DNA of 64,000 nt, from assembly GCA_965230345.1 (NCBI GenBank), contig CBDDKR010000002.1, positions 1,674,001 to 1,738,000 of the forward strand, written 5' to 3'. Source of the stretch: JADKBO01 sp965230345. GTDB lineage: Bacteria > Bacteroidota > Bacteroidia > Chitinophagales > Saprospiraceae. Position numbers and translations under genes: made by a program. Positions within the stretch are counted from its first letter, which is position 1, and the number at the start of each line of letters is the position of its first letter. Below are positions 1 through 9,008 of this stretch, in pieces. The notes under the pieces were generated by a model, which had not been told where the DNA came from, did no database searches, and saw only the letters and a list, made by a program, of their open reading frames with translations.

Positions 1-1
1 A

Positions 2-580
2 GTGGATTGTCCTCTGATTTGTGATATGTCGTCAGATATATTTAGTCGAAGAGTTGACGTTAATCAATTTGATTTGATTTATGCTGGTGCTCAGAAAAAT
101 ATGGGGCCTGCTGGAACAACGTTGGTTATTATTAAAAAATCATTATTAGGTAAGGTTAATAGAAGTATTCCTACAATGCTCAATTATCAGACACATATTG
201 ATAAAGGTAGCATGTTTAATACACCGCCTGTATTTCCTATATATGTATCCATGTTAACGATGGAGTGGGTTCTAGAAAATGGAGGACTTGAAGGTATGGA
301 GACTAGAAATAAAGAAAAGGCCGAAGCTTTGTATGGGGAGATAGACAGGAACCCAATGTTTGAAGGTCATGCAGATAAAGAGGATCGATCTTGGATGAAT
401 GTCACTTTTACGATTTTGGATAAATCAAGAGAAGACGAATTTGTAAAGTTTTGTAGCGACCGTAACATAAGTGGAATTAAAGGACATCGATCTGTTGGAG
501 GGTTTCGAGCATCTATTTATAATGCTATGGATATGGAAGGAATTAATGCATTGATAAAAGCGATGCAAGATTTTTCTTAA
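2..580 (+). CDS. serC: phosphoserine aminotransferase, C-terminal part (cut by window edge)
   Basis: This is the C-terminal half of a class V aminotransferase of the SerC type, which converts 3-phosphohydroxypyruvate and glutamate to O-phosphoserine in serine synthesis and also acts in vitamin B6 synthesis. The reading frame is already open at the first base, so the N-terminus lies outside the window and the GTG at position 2 is not a real start. The segment CDMSSDIFSR followed by YAGAQKNMGPAG is the PLP-binding region, with the Schiff-base lysine in AQKN. The typical SerC ending, GHRSVGGFRASIYNAM, is also present. The TPR membrane gene follows after about 65 bases on the same strand, with no terminator visible. 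The family call is secure. Confidence 0.93.
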   Translation: MDCPLICDMSSDIFSRRVDVNQFDLIYAGAQKNMGPAGTTLVIIKKSLLGKVNRSIPTMLNYQTHIDKGSMFNTPPVFPIYVSMLTMEWVLENGGLEGMETRNKEKAEALYGEIDRNPMFEGHADKEDRSWMNVTFTILDKSREDEFVKFCSDRNISGIKGHRSVGGFRASIYNAMDMEGINALIKAMQDFS

Positions 581-645
581 GTTCCAATGATTACTCAAAC
601 GATGTGAATTTTGTCTAAATTTGTGGATGTAAAAAATAGAGAAAA

Positions 646-1266
646 ATGTTTAAAATAAATATATACGTAAAGTTTGCTCTTATAGCGGTTTTCTTAGGTG
701 GGGGGATTCTTTTGGCAAGTATTTATGGTCTTGGTTATTCATGGATATTGATTTTGATAGGATTGGTATTCCTTGCTAGTTATATCTTATTAGGTACTAT
801 TCAGTCTGCAGCTGAAATGATACAATTTCAAGACTTTGATGGTGCTGAAAAAAGACTTAATCTTACACTTTGGCCGCGGTTATTGTATGTAACCAATAGG
901 GCAATCTATTTTGTTTTGAAGGGAACGATTGCTACGCAAAGAGGACAAAATACGATTGCAGAAGAGCTTTTTAATAAGGCCTTATCGATGAATCTTCCTT
1001 CAGATAATGAGAAAGCTATGGTTTTGTTGCAAATGGCAGGAATTCATGCAAAGCGGAACAATTGGAATGGGGCCAAAAATTATTTAAACCAAGCTAAAAA
1101 GCTGGATATAAAGGAACCAATGATCAAAAAGCAATTTGATGAATTCGATAGAGCTTTGAATAGTCGAGGTCAGATGAATGTGGCAAGGTCTATGGGAAAA
1201 GAAGGAATGAGGATGATGAAGCAAGGAGGATACGGAGGTAAGAGAAGAAGACCTAAAATGAGGTAA
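646..1266 (+). CDS. membrane protein with TPR-like C-terminal region
   Basis: A 206-residue protein of unknown function. Two hydrophobic segments at about residues 8-26 and 30-50 form a membrane hairpin. They are followed by a helical region (about 85-165) in which KGTIATQRGQNTIAEELFNK and later segments look like two or three degenerate tetratricopeptide repeats facing the cytoplasm. The tail is strongly basic and glycine-rich (GGYGGKRRRPKMR), which could contact nucleic acid or phospholipid headgroups. It starts at an ATG about 65 bases after serC and ends 25 bases before the FG-GAP lipoprotein gene, so the three may be cotranscribed. Small two-TM TPR proteins of this kind are common in Bacteroidota without an assigned role. 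The coding call is firm; the function is unknown. Confidence 0.8.
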   Translation: MFKINIYVKFALIAVFLGGGILLASIYGLGYSWILILIGLVFLASYILLGTIQSAAEMIQFQDFDGAEKRLNLTLWPRLLYVTNRAIYFVLKGTIATQRGQNTIAEELFNKALSMNLPSDNEKAMVLLQMAGIHAKRNNWNGAKNYLNQAKKLDIKEPMIKKQFDEFDRALNSRGQMNVARSMGKEGMRMMKQGGYGGKRRRPKMR

Positions 1267-1291
1267 CTGTAAAGATGAATTTCGTATTGCT

Positions 1292-2647
1292 ATGAAAAGT
1301 TATCTCATACTCCTTTTATTCCTTTTTAGTGGTTTTTCCTGTTATAAAAAACCATCCTTTGAATCTAAATTTTTTCAATTTAATGAAATTGGATATGTAA
1401 GGGGTGTTGAACACGGTGATTTTAATGGAGATGGTGAAATGGATTTTTTATTTTCTGTCCCATCCAGTGGTACATTATATTTAGCCTTGGGCACCCATGA
1501 AGGTGAGGCCTATCTAAGCAAGGTAGATGATCAAATCAAAGTAGAGGATATATTGACTATTGATTTGGATAATGATAAAGATTTGGATTTTGTCGCGAAT
1601 ATTGAAATGGGGACGTCTGACCAGACCGCAGCTTGGTTGAATAATGGAGAAGGAGCATTCGAAAGAATTCGAATCGATACCAGTTTTACCTCGATTGCAA
1701 AGGGAGATATAGATGGTGATGGTAAAGTAGAGTTGGTGATGGGACGAAGTAATAAAATCTCTATTTATCAATTCGTCGATGGACAATTAAAGCTTAAGAA
1801 GAATATATTTCATGGTGGACAAGCATTGGATGTTTTAGATTTTGAAAACGATGGTGATCTAGATGTTGTAGCCACTGAAATTGGAGGTGGAATTCACTTA
1901 CATAAACAGGTTTCACATCTCGAATTCGAAATTACCACATTGGTGGATGCTGAGACTACCTTTAATGATAGCAAGATTAAAACCTGTAACATAAATGGAG
2001 ACAACATTCCTGATTTATTTGTATACAGTTGGTTGGGAAGGGCGAAATTGTTTGAGAGTAACCCCAAAGGAGGTTATGAGAAAATGGCGTTTCAGAATGA
2101 TTTATTTTCTGATATTTTTGGATCGAAATATCTAAAATTTGCAAAATGGGGAGACTTTAATGGAGATGGAAAAGATCAATTGTTGTGTATTGGAGATGAC
2201 AAACGTCTAAAAATGCATGCTTATTTGGCAACAGAATCTCAGTTAGACATATTTCCTCTATTATTCAATAGGATACAAGATATTGGAATTCTAGATTATG
2301 AAAATGATGGTGATTTAGACTATTACGTATATACCAGCGATTCTAGAAATCAAGGTAAATTGGTTATTCATCTTAATCAAAACATAGCTTCTGAATTGAC
2401 TAATGTTGGCATGGATACAGCAGCAATCGTTTTTCATAATTCATTTTATCAATCCATTTTACATAGAGAAAATGCGAGATATGATACCACCGTTCATAAA
2501 TTTGGAGAAACCTCTTTTTATTCTATCCGAAAAGATGGTAAAGAATACCGATCGTATTCAGAAACAATTATTGAACCTAAGACTCCAGACGAAATCAGAC
2601 GAAAAGATAGTTTGTTCAGAGAGGAAATTAAAAGAATAAGAGAGTGA
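1292..2647 (+). CDS. FG-GAP/VCBS repeat lipoprotein
   Basis: A 451-residue secreted lipoprotein. The N-terminus is a signal peptide ending in a lipobox with the acylated cysteine at residue 17 (SGFSC). At least seven FG-GAP/VCBS calcium-binding loops follow, for example DFNGDGEMDF, DLDNDKDLDF, DIDGDGKVEL, DFENDGDLDV and DYENDGDLDYYV. The pattern is that of an integrin-alpha-type beta-propeller. The last 90 residues lack the repeats and are rich in charged residues. Such proteins usually sit on the cell surface or in the periplasm and bind ligands or other proteins; no enzymatic motif is visible. It is 25 bases behind the TPR membrane gene, probably in one transcript. Its specific ligand cannot be inferred. 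Confidence 0.85.
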   Translation: MKSYLILLLFLFSGFSCYKKPSFESKFFQFNEIGYVRGVEHGDFNGDGEMDFLFSVPSSGTLYLALGTHEGEAYLSKVDDQIKVEDILTIDLDNDKDLDFVANIEMGTSDQTAAWLNNGEGAFERIRIDTSFTSIAKGDIDGDGKVELVMGRSNKISIYQFVDGQLKLKKNIFHGGQALDVLDFENDGDLDVVATEIGGGIHLHKQVSHLEFEITTLVDAETTFNDSKIKTCNINGDNIPDLFVYSWLGRAKLFESNPKGGYEKMAFQNDLFSDIFGSKYLKFAKWGDFNGDGKDQLLCIGDDKRLKMHAYLATESQLDIFPLLFNRIQDIGILDYENDGDLDYYVYTSDSRNQGKLVIHLNQNIASELTNVGMDTAAIVFHNSFYQSILHRENARYDTTVHKFGETSFYSIRKDGKEYRSYSETIIEPKTPDEIRRKDSLFREEIKRIRE

Positions 2648-2778
2648 CCCTCAAAAAGTGGTTATAATATAATTGTTCCGCTATCAAACAATGGATGTAT
2701 TGGTTCACATTCATTATTAAAGATTTTTTGACATTTTTCAACCTTATGATTATGTATTGGTTGTTTTAATGAAATATG

Positions 2779-2786
2779 TAAATTTG
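2779..2786 (+). promoter_or_regulatory. candidate promoter -7 element for uvrA
   Basis: TAAATTTG matches the Bacteroidota -7 consensus TAnnTTTG and lies about 52 bases before the uvrA start, in a 190-base AT-rich spacer. No clear TTTG -33 element is seen at the expected distance, so this is a moderate call. Confidence 0.4.
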
Positions 2787-2838
2787 ATTTTGCGACTATT
2801 TAGATAGAAAAAAGTTAAGAGGATAACATTAGAAATTC

Positions 2839-5667
2839 ATGAATATTAACTCAGATCATTCAATAGAAAAGGAGAGATTGCTCCTAAGAGATTTTATCCA
2901 CATAAAGGGCGCACGCTCGAATAATCTGAGAGATATAGAAGTACAAATTCCTAAGAATAAATTGGTCGTTGTGACGGGGTTGTCAGGAAGTGGAAAGTCT
3001 TCACTCATCATGGATACTCTCTATGCGGAAGGTCAACGAAGATATGTCGAGAGTCTGTCTAGTTATGCTCGACAATTCTTGGATAGGATGAAAAAACCTG
3101 AAGTAGATTTTATCAAAGGTATTTGTCCTGCCATCGCTATAGAACAGAAAGTAACAAGCAGTAATGCTAGATCTACCGTTGGTTCGCTTACAGAAATCTA
3201 CGATTATCTTAGATTACTTTTTGCTCGAATTGGAATAACTTATTCACCAATATCAGGTGAAGTAGTAAAAAAACATGAGGTTAAAGATGTTGTCGATTAT
3301 ATCATGACCTTACCCCTCAAAACCAAGGTATTGCTAACTATACCCTTACAGAAACGATACAGCAGAACCTTGCATAAGGAGTTCGATCTACTGCTTCAAA
3401 AAGGGTTTACAAGAGGCTATTTTAATGGTTCTATTTTGAAACTTGAAGACCTCTTAGAACAAAGTGATTTTGATACAGAGATTGATGTATTAGATTTTAA
3501 GGGTGATTTTAGAATTCTTATTGATCGTTTTGTAGTCAATGAAGACGAAGAAAACAAAAAGAGAATAGCCGATTCTATATTAACTTCTTTTGCAGAAAGT
3601 GAAGGCGAATGTTATGTGCAGGTGATGGAAGGCCAAGAATCCTATTTCAACAATCGATTTGAATTGGATGGAATTGTTTTTTTAGAACCGACACATCAAT
3701 TATTCAATTACAACAATCCTTATGGTGCCTGCCCAAAGTGCGAGGGTTATGGTAAGATATTAGGAATTTCGCACGATAAAGTCTTCCCAGATAAGAGCTT
3801 GAGTGTTTATGATAACGCGATAGCATGTTGGAGGGGAGAAAAGGGAAAAAGATGGTTAGAACAATTATTGTACGCCGCAAGTGAATTTGATTTTCCTGTC
3901 CATCGCCCAGTAGAAGAACTTACGGAAGAGCAATATAGACTTCTTTGGACTGGAAATCATTTCTTCCTAGGACTAAGTGATTTTTTTGGAGAACTAGAAG
4001 AAAAGACGTACAAAATCCAAAATAGAGTATTACTTGCTCGATACCGAGGAAAAACGACTTGTAATGTATGTGAAGGAGCAAGACTGAGAAAGGAAGCTAC
4101 ATATGTGAAAATTGACGATGTTCATATTGGACAGTTAACGAACCTTCCGATTAGTGACTTGCTTGATTTTTTTGAAAACATCAAACTCTCGACATATCAA
4201 GTTCAAGTAGGTGAACGAATCATTAAGGAGATTACCTCCAGGCTTCAGATAATGGTGGATATAGGACTCGGGTACCTTACCCTAAGTCGTTTAGCTGGAA
4301 CGTTAAGTGGTGGAGAAACGCAAAGGATAAATTTGACAAGAACCTTAGGATCTAATTTGACTAATTCTTTATATATTTTGGATGAACCAAGTATTGGATT
4401 GCACCCTAAGGATACGGATAAATTGGTCAGAGTGTTAAAGAATCTTAGAGATTTAGGAAATACTGTTGTTGTGGTTGAGCATGAAGAAGAAGTAATACGC
4501 AATGCGGATTATATTATAGATGTTGGTCCATTGGCTGGAGTTCATGGTGGAGAGTTGGTTTATGCTGGACCTTATAGTGAATTCGAAAAGGGCGTAAAAT
4601 CTTTGACATCGGATTATATTGCTGGGAAAAAATCCATTCCATTACCGGATCATCGAAGGAAGATTGCGAATAAAATAGTTCTAGAGGGTTGTCGTCAACA
4701 CAACCTTAAAAATGTAGATGTTACGATTCCTTTAAATGCACTTACAGTGGTAAGTGGTGTGTCTGGATCTGGTAAGACGACATTGGTAAAACATATTCTG
4801 TATCCGGCTTTACTGCGTAAAAAAGGAGAAGTAATACCGACGGTTCCAGGTGTCCATAATGATTTGGTGGGTGACCTAAGTCAAATATCTGCGATAGAAT
4901 TAATTAATCAGTCTCCAATAGGGAAGTCGAGTCGCTCAAACCCTGTTACTTATGTGAAGGCTTATGATGCCATTCGTAAATTGTTCTCTAAGCAACAATT
5001 GTCCAAGATAAGAGGTTATCAGCCCAAACACTTTTCATTTAATGTTGAAGGAGGAAGGTGCGAAACATGTAAGGGAGATGGAAGTGTAACGGTGGAAATG
5101 CAGTTTTTGGCAGATGTTAATCTAGTATGTGAAGAGTGTCAAGGTAAAAGGTTTAAGTCAGAAGTTCTAAAAGTACGATTTAATGAAAAAAACATTAATG
5201 ATGTACTGACAATGACTGTTGAAGAGGCGCTGGATTTTTTCAAGACTCAAAAAGACATTATTTCTAGAATTCAACCTTTATTTGATGTTGGATTAGGATA
5301 TGTTCAGCTTGGTCAAGCTTCAAGTACCTTATCGGGTGGTGAAGCACAACGTGTTAAACTAGCTTCATTCTTGGGTAAGGAAAATAGTTCAAATAGAATA
5401 TTTTTTATATTCGACGAGCCCACGACGGGTCTTCATTTTCATGATATTCATAAATTGATGGATGCTTTTAATGCATTGGTTGAAAATGGTCATACGGTAC
5501 TCGTAGTAGAGCACAATTTAGATGTTATCAAGTCTGCGGACTGGTTGATTGATTTAGGGCCTGTTGGTGGAGTAGAAGGAGGAAATTTACTTTTTGAAGG
5601 TGACCCAAGTCAAATTACCCAAGTTAAGGAATCTTTCACCGGACAGTTTTTAATTGGAAAAGTCTAA
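2839..5667 (+). CDS. uvrA: excinuclease ABC subunit A
   Basis: UvrA is the damage-recognition ATPase of nucleotide excision repair; it loads UvrB at bulky lesions. The 942 residues match the normal family length. Two ABC ATPase modules are complete. The first has Walker A GLSGSGKSS near residue 47 and signature LSGGETQRINL near 490. The second has GVSGSGKTT near 639 and LSGGEAQRVKL near 831. The zinc motifs are present as CPKC (about 298) with CNVC (about 408), and CETC (about 742) with CEEC (about 765). The DEPSIGLHP and DEPTTGLHF Walker B/D-loop segments are intact. It appears to be a single-gene transcript, with 190 bases upstream and 120 bases to the cytochrome peroxidase gene. Bacteroidota often carry more than one UvrA; this one has no truncation. 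Confidence 0.97.
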   Translation: MNINSDHSIEKERLLLRDFIHIKGARSNNLRDIEVQIPKNKLVVVTGLSGSGKSSLIMDTLYAEGQRRYVESLSSYARQFLDRMKKPEVDFIKGICPAIAIEQKVTSSNARSTVGSLTEIYDYLRLLFARIGITYSPISGEVVKKHEVKDVVDYIMTLPLKTKVLLTIPLQKRYSRTLHKEFDLLLQKGFTRGYFNGSILKLEDLLEQSDFDTEIDVLDFKGDFRILIDRFVVNEDEENKKRIADSILTSFAESEGECYVQVMEGQESYFNNRFELDGIVFLEPTHQLFNYNNPYGACPKCEGYGKILGISHDKVFPDKSLSVYDNAIACWRGEKGKRWLEQLLYAASEFDFPVHRPVEELTEEQYRLLWTGNHFFLGLSDFFGELEEKTYKIQNRVLLARYRGKTTCNVCEGARLRKEATYVKIDDVHIGQLTNLPISDLLDFFENIKLSTYQVQVGERIIKEITSRLQIMVDIGLGYLTLSRLAGTLSGGETQRINLTRTLGSNLTNSLYILDEPSIGLHPKDTDKLVRVLKNLRDLGNTVVVVEHEEEVIRNADYIIDVGPLAGVHGGELVYAGPYSEFEKGVKSLTSDYIAGKKSIPLPDHRRKIANKIVLEGCRQHNLKNVDVTIPLNALTVVSGVSGSGKTTLVKHILYPALLRKKGEVIPTVPGVHNDLVGDLSQISAIELINQSPIGKSSRSNPVTYVKAYDAIRKLFSKQQLSKIRGYQPKHFSFNVEGGRCETCKGDGSVTVEMQFLADVNLVCEECQGKRFKSEVLKVRFNEKNINDVLTMTVEEALDFFKTQKDIISRIQPLFDVGLGYVQLGQASSTLSGGEAQRVKLASFLGKENSSNRIFFIFDEPTTGLHFHDIHKLMDAFNALVENGHTVLVVEHNLDVIKSADWLIDLGPVGGVEGGNLLFEGDPSQITQVKESFTGQFLIGKV

Positions 5668-5705
5668 TCATAGAAAATAATAGGTAATTGTTGGTTGTAT
5701 GAAGT

Positions 5706-5723
5706 ATTTGATATAGATCAAAT
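5706..5723. promoter_or_regulatory. FNR/CRP-type palindromic operator upstream of cytochrome c peroxidase
   Basis: ATTTGAT-ATAG-ATCAAAT is a perfect inverted repeat of two 7-base arms around a 4-base spacer. It contains the exact FNR consensus TTGAT-N4-ATCAA. Its centre lies about 74 bases before the ATG of the di-heme cytochrome c peroxidase gene, a gene class placed under FNR/ANR-type oxygen control in other bacteria. The identity of the binding protein here is inferred, not shown. Confidence 0.6.
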
Positions 5724-5788
5724 AAATAGAGCATATCCTTGCATATTTTCATGTTTAAATAATACACATGAATTTAAACTAGGATATT

Positions 5789-6844
5789 ATGAATAGGAAT
5801 ATTATTTGGGTAATCCTGATCTTTAGTCTCTTGGGGGCCTGTACAAAAAAAGAAAACCAGACTTTCAATTTTGATTATTCTGGCTTACCTGATCCTGAGA
5901 TCCCAAGCGATAATCAGTTGACTAGAGATGGTGTTGAGTTGGGTAGAAAATTGTTTTATGAAAAACTCCTAAGTAGAGATACATCCATTTCTTGCGCAAG
6001 TTGCCACATTCAAGATTTTGCATTTTCCGATACGAGTAGATTTTCGATTGGTGTAGATGGTAAGATTGGAAAGAGACAGTCTATGGCGATCTTTAATATG
6101 GCTTGGAATGACAATGATTTTTTCTGGGACGGAAGAGCACATTTGCTCAGAGATCAAGTCCTAATGCCTATTCAGGATCCATTAGAAATGGATGAAACAT
6201 TGGATAATGTGATTGCTAGACTTAAATCTATAGAAGAGTATAATAATGGATTTGAAGAGGTGTTTAATGAGCCTGGAATTGATGAAACAAAACTTTCGCT
6301 AGCTCTTGAGCAGTTTGTTCATTCTATTGTTTCTAATAAAAGCAAATATGATCTATTCTTGAAGAATAAAGTAAGTCTAACGGCATCTGAAGAACGAGGT
6401 AGAAAGTTATATTTTTCAAATTTTGACCAACAGAATCCAGCCAAGCCATTCAGCAATTGTTCACTTTGTCATGGTGGATTAAATTTTGAAAATGATGGTT
6501 ACGAAAACAATGGATTAGACGCAAACGATAGTTGGACTGATCTGGGAAGAGGAGAGGTGATCAATTCAACCCATAAAATTGGTGCGTTTAAAGTGCCTTC
6601 TCTGCGCAATATAGCATTAACTCCTCCATATATGCATGACGGAAGATTTGAAACACTAGAAGAAGTTTTGGATCATTACAGTGAAGGAATTCAACCTTCA
6701 TCAACTGTAAGTCATACCCTTCTGAGCACATCGATTCATAGTCCTATATTAGATGATCAAGAAAAGAAAGATTTAATAGCCTTCTTAAAAACATTGACAG
6801 ATTACGAATTGCTTAATAATCCCAATTATGCAGACCCATTTTAA
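5789..6844 (+). CDS. di-heme cytochrome c peroxidase (CcpA/MauG family) lipoprotein
   Basis: A periplasmic c-type cytochrome that probably reduces hydrogen peroxide with electrons from small cytochromes. The 351-residue protein starts with a lipoprotein signal whose lipobox cysteine is residue 18 (LLGAC). It has two c-heme sites, CASCH at residues 69-73 and CSLCH at 224-228, and the family segments FWDGRA and GAFKVPSLRNIALTPPYMHDGRF, which are typical of bacterial di-heme peroxidases. MauG itself shares this fold, so a protein-modifying role cannot be excluded, but peroxidase is the standard call. An FNR-like palindrome sits upstream. The 3' end overlaps the convergent metallophosphoesterase gene by four bases, leaving no room for a terminator. 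Confidence 0.92.
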   Translation: MNRNIIWVILIFSLLGACTKKENQTFNFDYSGLPDPEIPSDNQLTRDGVELGRKLFYEKLLSRDTSISCASCHIQDFAFSDTSRFSIGVDGKIGKRQSMAIFNMAWNDNDFFWDGRAHLLRDQVLMPIQDPLEMDETLDNVIARLKSIEEYNNGFEEVFNEPGIDETKLSLALEQFVHSIVSNKSKYDLFLKNKVSLTASEERGRKLYFSNFDQQNPAKPFSNCSLCHGGLNFENDGYENNGLDANDSWTDLGRGEVINSTHKIGAFKVPSLRNIALTPPYMHDGRFETLEEVLDHYSEGIQPSSTVSHTLLSTSIHSPILDDQEKKDLIAFLKTLTDYELLNNPNYADPF

Positions 6845-8067
6845 GCCAGTTTCTTCTTCAACTTTATGACCGTGATTTCAGGCCACATTCCAAGTCTTCC
6901 AGGATATGCCAGAAATCCAAATCCTCGATTTACGTTTAGGTATTGACCTTTTTCTTGATAAATACCTGCCCAATACTTATATCTCCATTTGACAGGACTC
7001 CACTTAATCCATCCTGGAATTTCAATACCCAGTTGCATGCCATGTGTATGACCACTTAAGGTCAAGTGGTAATGATTCTTATCATCGATTACCTTTTCTT
7101 GCCAGTGTGTCGGGTCGTGACTTAGCAGTATTTTGAAATCTTTAGGATTGATGTTTTTAGAGGCCTGATCTAAGTCTCCATTTTGCCTAAAATCCTTACC
7201 CCAATTCTCAACTCCAATTATCCCTATTTGATCATCTCCTCTTTTTATATAACGGCTTTCATTAAGCAATAGATCAAATCCAATTTCTTGATGAATAGAC
7301 TTCAGTTCATCTAAATTTTTGGTTTGCTCTTCATCACTTTCCCATTCGACGTAATCTCCGTAATCGTGATTTCCTAGGACTGAGTATAAACCATCTTTGG
7401 CCGAAAGTTTTGAGAAGATGGTTTTCCAAGGCTGCATTTCAGAAGCTGTGAGGTTAACCATATCTCCAGTAAATAAGATTGCATCGGATTGCTGTTCATT
7501 GATTAGATCGATCGCATAGGCAATTTTGTCTTCGTTGTCAAAACTACCACTATGGATATCGCTTATTTGAGTAATTTGATACCCATCAAAACTCTCTGGT
7601 AAATCGTCAAAAGTCAAAGTGTAGTTTAGTACCTTAAAGTTGTACTTGCCTTTCACCATACCATAAAGCAATGAAGAAAATGGAAGAGCCGCCAATCCTA
7701 AAGCTAGTTTACTTATAAAAGATCTTCTTGATGATACTTTGAAATTGGAATCACCAGATTTCCTGTTAAGAATAAAATTAAAGGTGGCCTTAAGATACCT
7801 TGTAATATCTTCAAAAAAAATGATTGTAGCCATTACAATTTTCGATAAATACACCGATATAAATGTTCCTACGATGAGGTTGGATACTTGAATTGGCAAC
7901 AATCTTCTGTCTACAGCAAACATGAAGAACAAAAAACCAATAATCAAAATGCTTAACAGAATATAACTTCCTCTGATCCATTTGGAGTTAAATAATACTT
8001 TTATAGCTTGATAAGAATAATAATCTATAAGTGTAATAATCAAGCAAAGAATCAGAAATCCAAGCAT
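6841..8067 (-). CDS. membrane-anchored calcineurin-like metallophosphoesterase
   Basis: A 408-residue metal-dependent phosphoesterase. The first 130 residues hold about four hydrophobic segments. They are followed by a basic RRSFISKLALGLAALPFSS stretch that resembles a twin-arginine or internal anchor segment. The catalytic domain shows the full set of metal ligands in order: DIHSG (DxH), GDMVN (GDxV), GNHDY (GNHD), LSHDP and SGHTHGMQLG (GHTH). This is the arrangement of YkuE-like and similar periplasmic-facing enzymes, some of which act on UDP-diacylglucosamine or other lipid-linked phosphates; the substrate here is unknown. It is monocistronic on the minus strand, with 266 bases between its start and tRNA-Leu. 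Confidence 0.88.
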   Translation of the reverse strand: MLGFLILCLIITLIDYYSYQAIKVLFNSKWIRGSYILLSILIIGFLFFMFAVDRRLLPIQVSNLIVGTFISVYLSKIVMATIIFFEDITRYLKATFNFILNRKSGDSNFKVSSRRSFISKLALGLAALPFSSLLYGMVKGKYNFKVLNYTLTFDDLPESFDGYQITQISDIHSGSFDNEDKIAYAIDLINEQQSDAILFTGDMVNLTASEMQPWKTIFSKLSAKDGLYSVLGNHDYGDYVEWESDEEQTKNLDELKSIHQEIGFDLLLNESRYIKRGDDQIGIIGVENWGKDFRQNGDLDQASKNINPKDFKILLSHDPTHWQEKVIDDKNHYHLTLSGHTHGMQLGIEIPGWIKWSPVKWRYKYWAGIYQEKGQYLNVNRGFGFLAYPGRLGMWPEITVIKLKKKLA

Positions 8068-8296
8068 ATTTTTTTAGTTAATTGATCTAGTAAGTCTACC
8101 CATTATTGGTAAAACTAGAGTAGACATGAATTTAGTTGTATGGTAAGTGTCTTGCATAACGAGCTTAGTTGCCAATCTGTTTACGGACTTAAGTATTATT
8201 CTGTTGAAACGGTATTTTTTAAGGATAAGTCGTAGGATGAAATAGGATAAGCATGGAGATATTTATTCGGAAGAAAGATTGAGGTCATGAGTTAAC

Positions 8297-8329
8297 AAAA
8301 AAAGCCAAGCTATTACTAACTTGACTTTT
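8297..8329 (-). terminator. intrinsic terminator behind tRNA-Leu
   Basis: On the minus strand AAGTCAAG pairs with CTTGGCTT (one G-U pair) across a 9-10 base loop and is followed by a run of seven T residues. It lies 5 bases past the encoded CCA end of the tRNA, so it most likely ends that transcript. Confidence 0.7.
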
Positions 8330-8333
8330 CCTT

Positions 8334-8420
8334 TGGTACCGAAGGAGGGACTCGAACCCTCACGCTATTGCTAGCACTGGATTTTGAATCCAGCGTGTCT
8401 ACCAATTCCACCACTTCGGC
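8334..8420 (-). tRNA. tRNA-Leu (anticodon CAA)
   Basis: A class II tRNA of 87 bases including the 3' end. The acceptor stem GCCGAAG pairs with CTTCGGT (terminal G-U). The anticodon arm is CTGGA-TTCAAAA-TCCAG, giving anticodon CAA, which reads the TTG leucine codon. A long variable arm and the T loop GGTTCGAGTCC are visible. The CCA end is encoded, unlike in tRNA-Ser at 30405. A terminator follows directly. Confidence 0.95.
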
Positions 8421-8439
8421 AGCTATTTACCCACTGCGT

Positions 8440-8976
8440 TTAAAATTGGTTGGCAAATGTATCCAATTTTTCTTTAATACGCAACAAGTATTTATTTTTT
8501 AGATAATAATCTTTGACTCGTTCCAAGATATTGTTTGCCTGGTCTGAACCCTTTATATACTTCAGCATCTGATGCTCAACGCTTATGTAGTTGTTTTGCT
8601 TGATTTCTTCCCATGTTTCAACAACCTTTTCAAATGAGGTTTGATCGAAATCCATTTCCAGTGACATCATTTCTTCATTGATCTCCATTACTTCCATGAG
8701 GAAGGGAGCAGGAACCTTATTTTCCCCTTCTTCCCCTAAGACATCATTACTTTTCAGAATGTATTCTACACGTTTGTCAAAATCCTTTAATACATTATAT
8801 GCATCGTTATTGATCGCAGACATTTCAAGAGCATTACCTTTAGTTTCTTCATCTTCCAGAGTATGATAATCTGGATGGTACTTTTTGGAATTTTCTAAGA
8901 ATGCTCTTTTGAGCCTAGATTCATTGATGAAAAATGCCTCTTCAAGATTAAAGAAATCAAAATAGTTCATACGCAT
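8440..8976 (-). CDS. hscB: Fe-S cluster co-chaperone HscB (J-domain protein)
   Basis: HscB delivers the scaffold IscU to the Hsp70 HscA during iron-sulfur cluster assembly in the cytoplasm. The 178-residue protein has an N-terminal J domain (MNYFDFFNLEEAFFINESRL) with the HPD motif in KYHPDYHT near residue 35. A C-terminal three-helix bundle follows, containing the family-typical SAINNDAYNVLKD linker. The length matches bacterial HscB. The true start may be the second methionine, two codons inside (MNYFD). No other isc genes are next to it; rseP lies 32 bases upstream on the same strand, so the two may be cotranscribed. The call is good from the architecture. Confidence 0.88.
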   Translation of the reverse strand: MRMNYFDFFNLEEAFFINESRLKRAFLENSKKYHPDYHTLEDEETKGNALEMSAINNDAYNVLKDFDKRVEYILKSNDVLGEEGENKVPAPFLMEVMEINEEMMSLEMDFDQTSFEKVVETWEEIKQNNYISVEHQMLKYIKGSDQANNILERVKDYYLKNKYLLRIKEKLDTFANQF

Positions 8977-9008
8977 ACTATTTATTCAATGCTCGGAATT
9001 TTTACATT

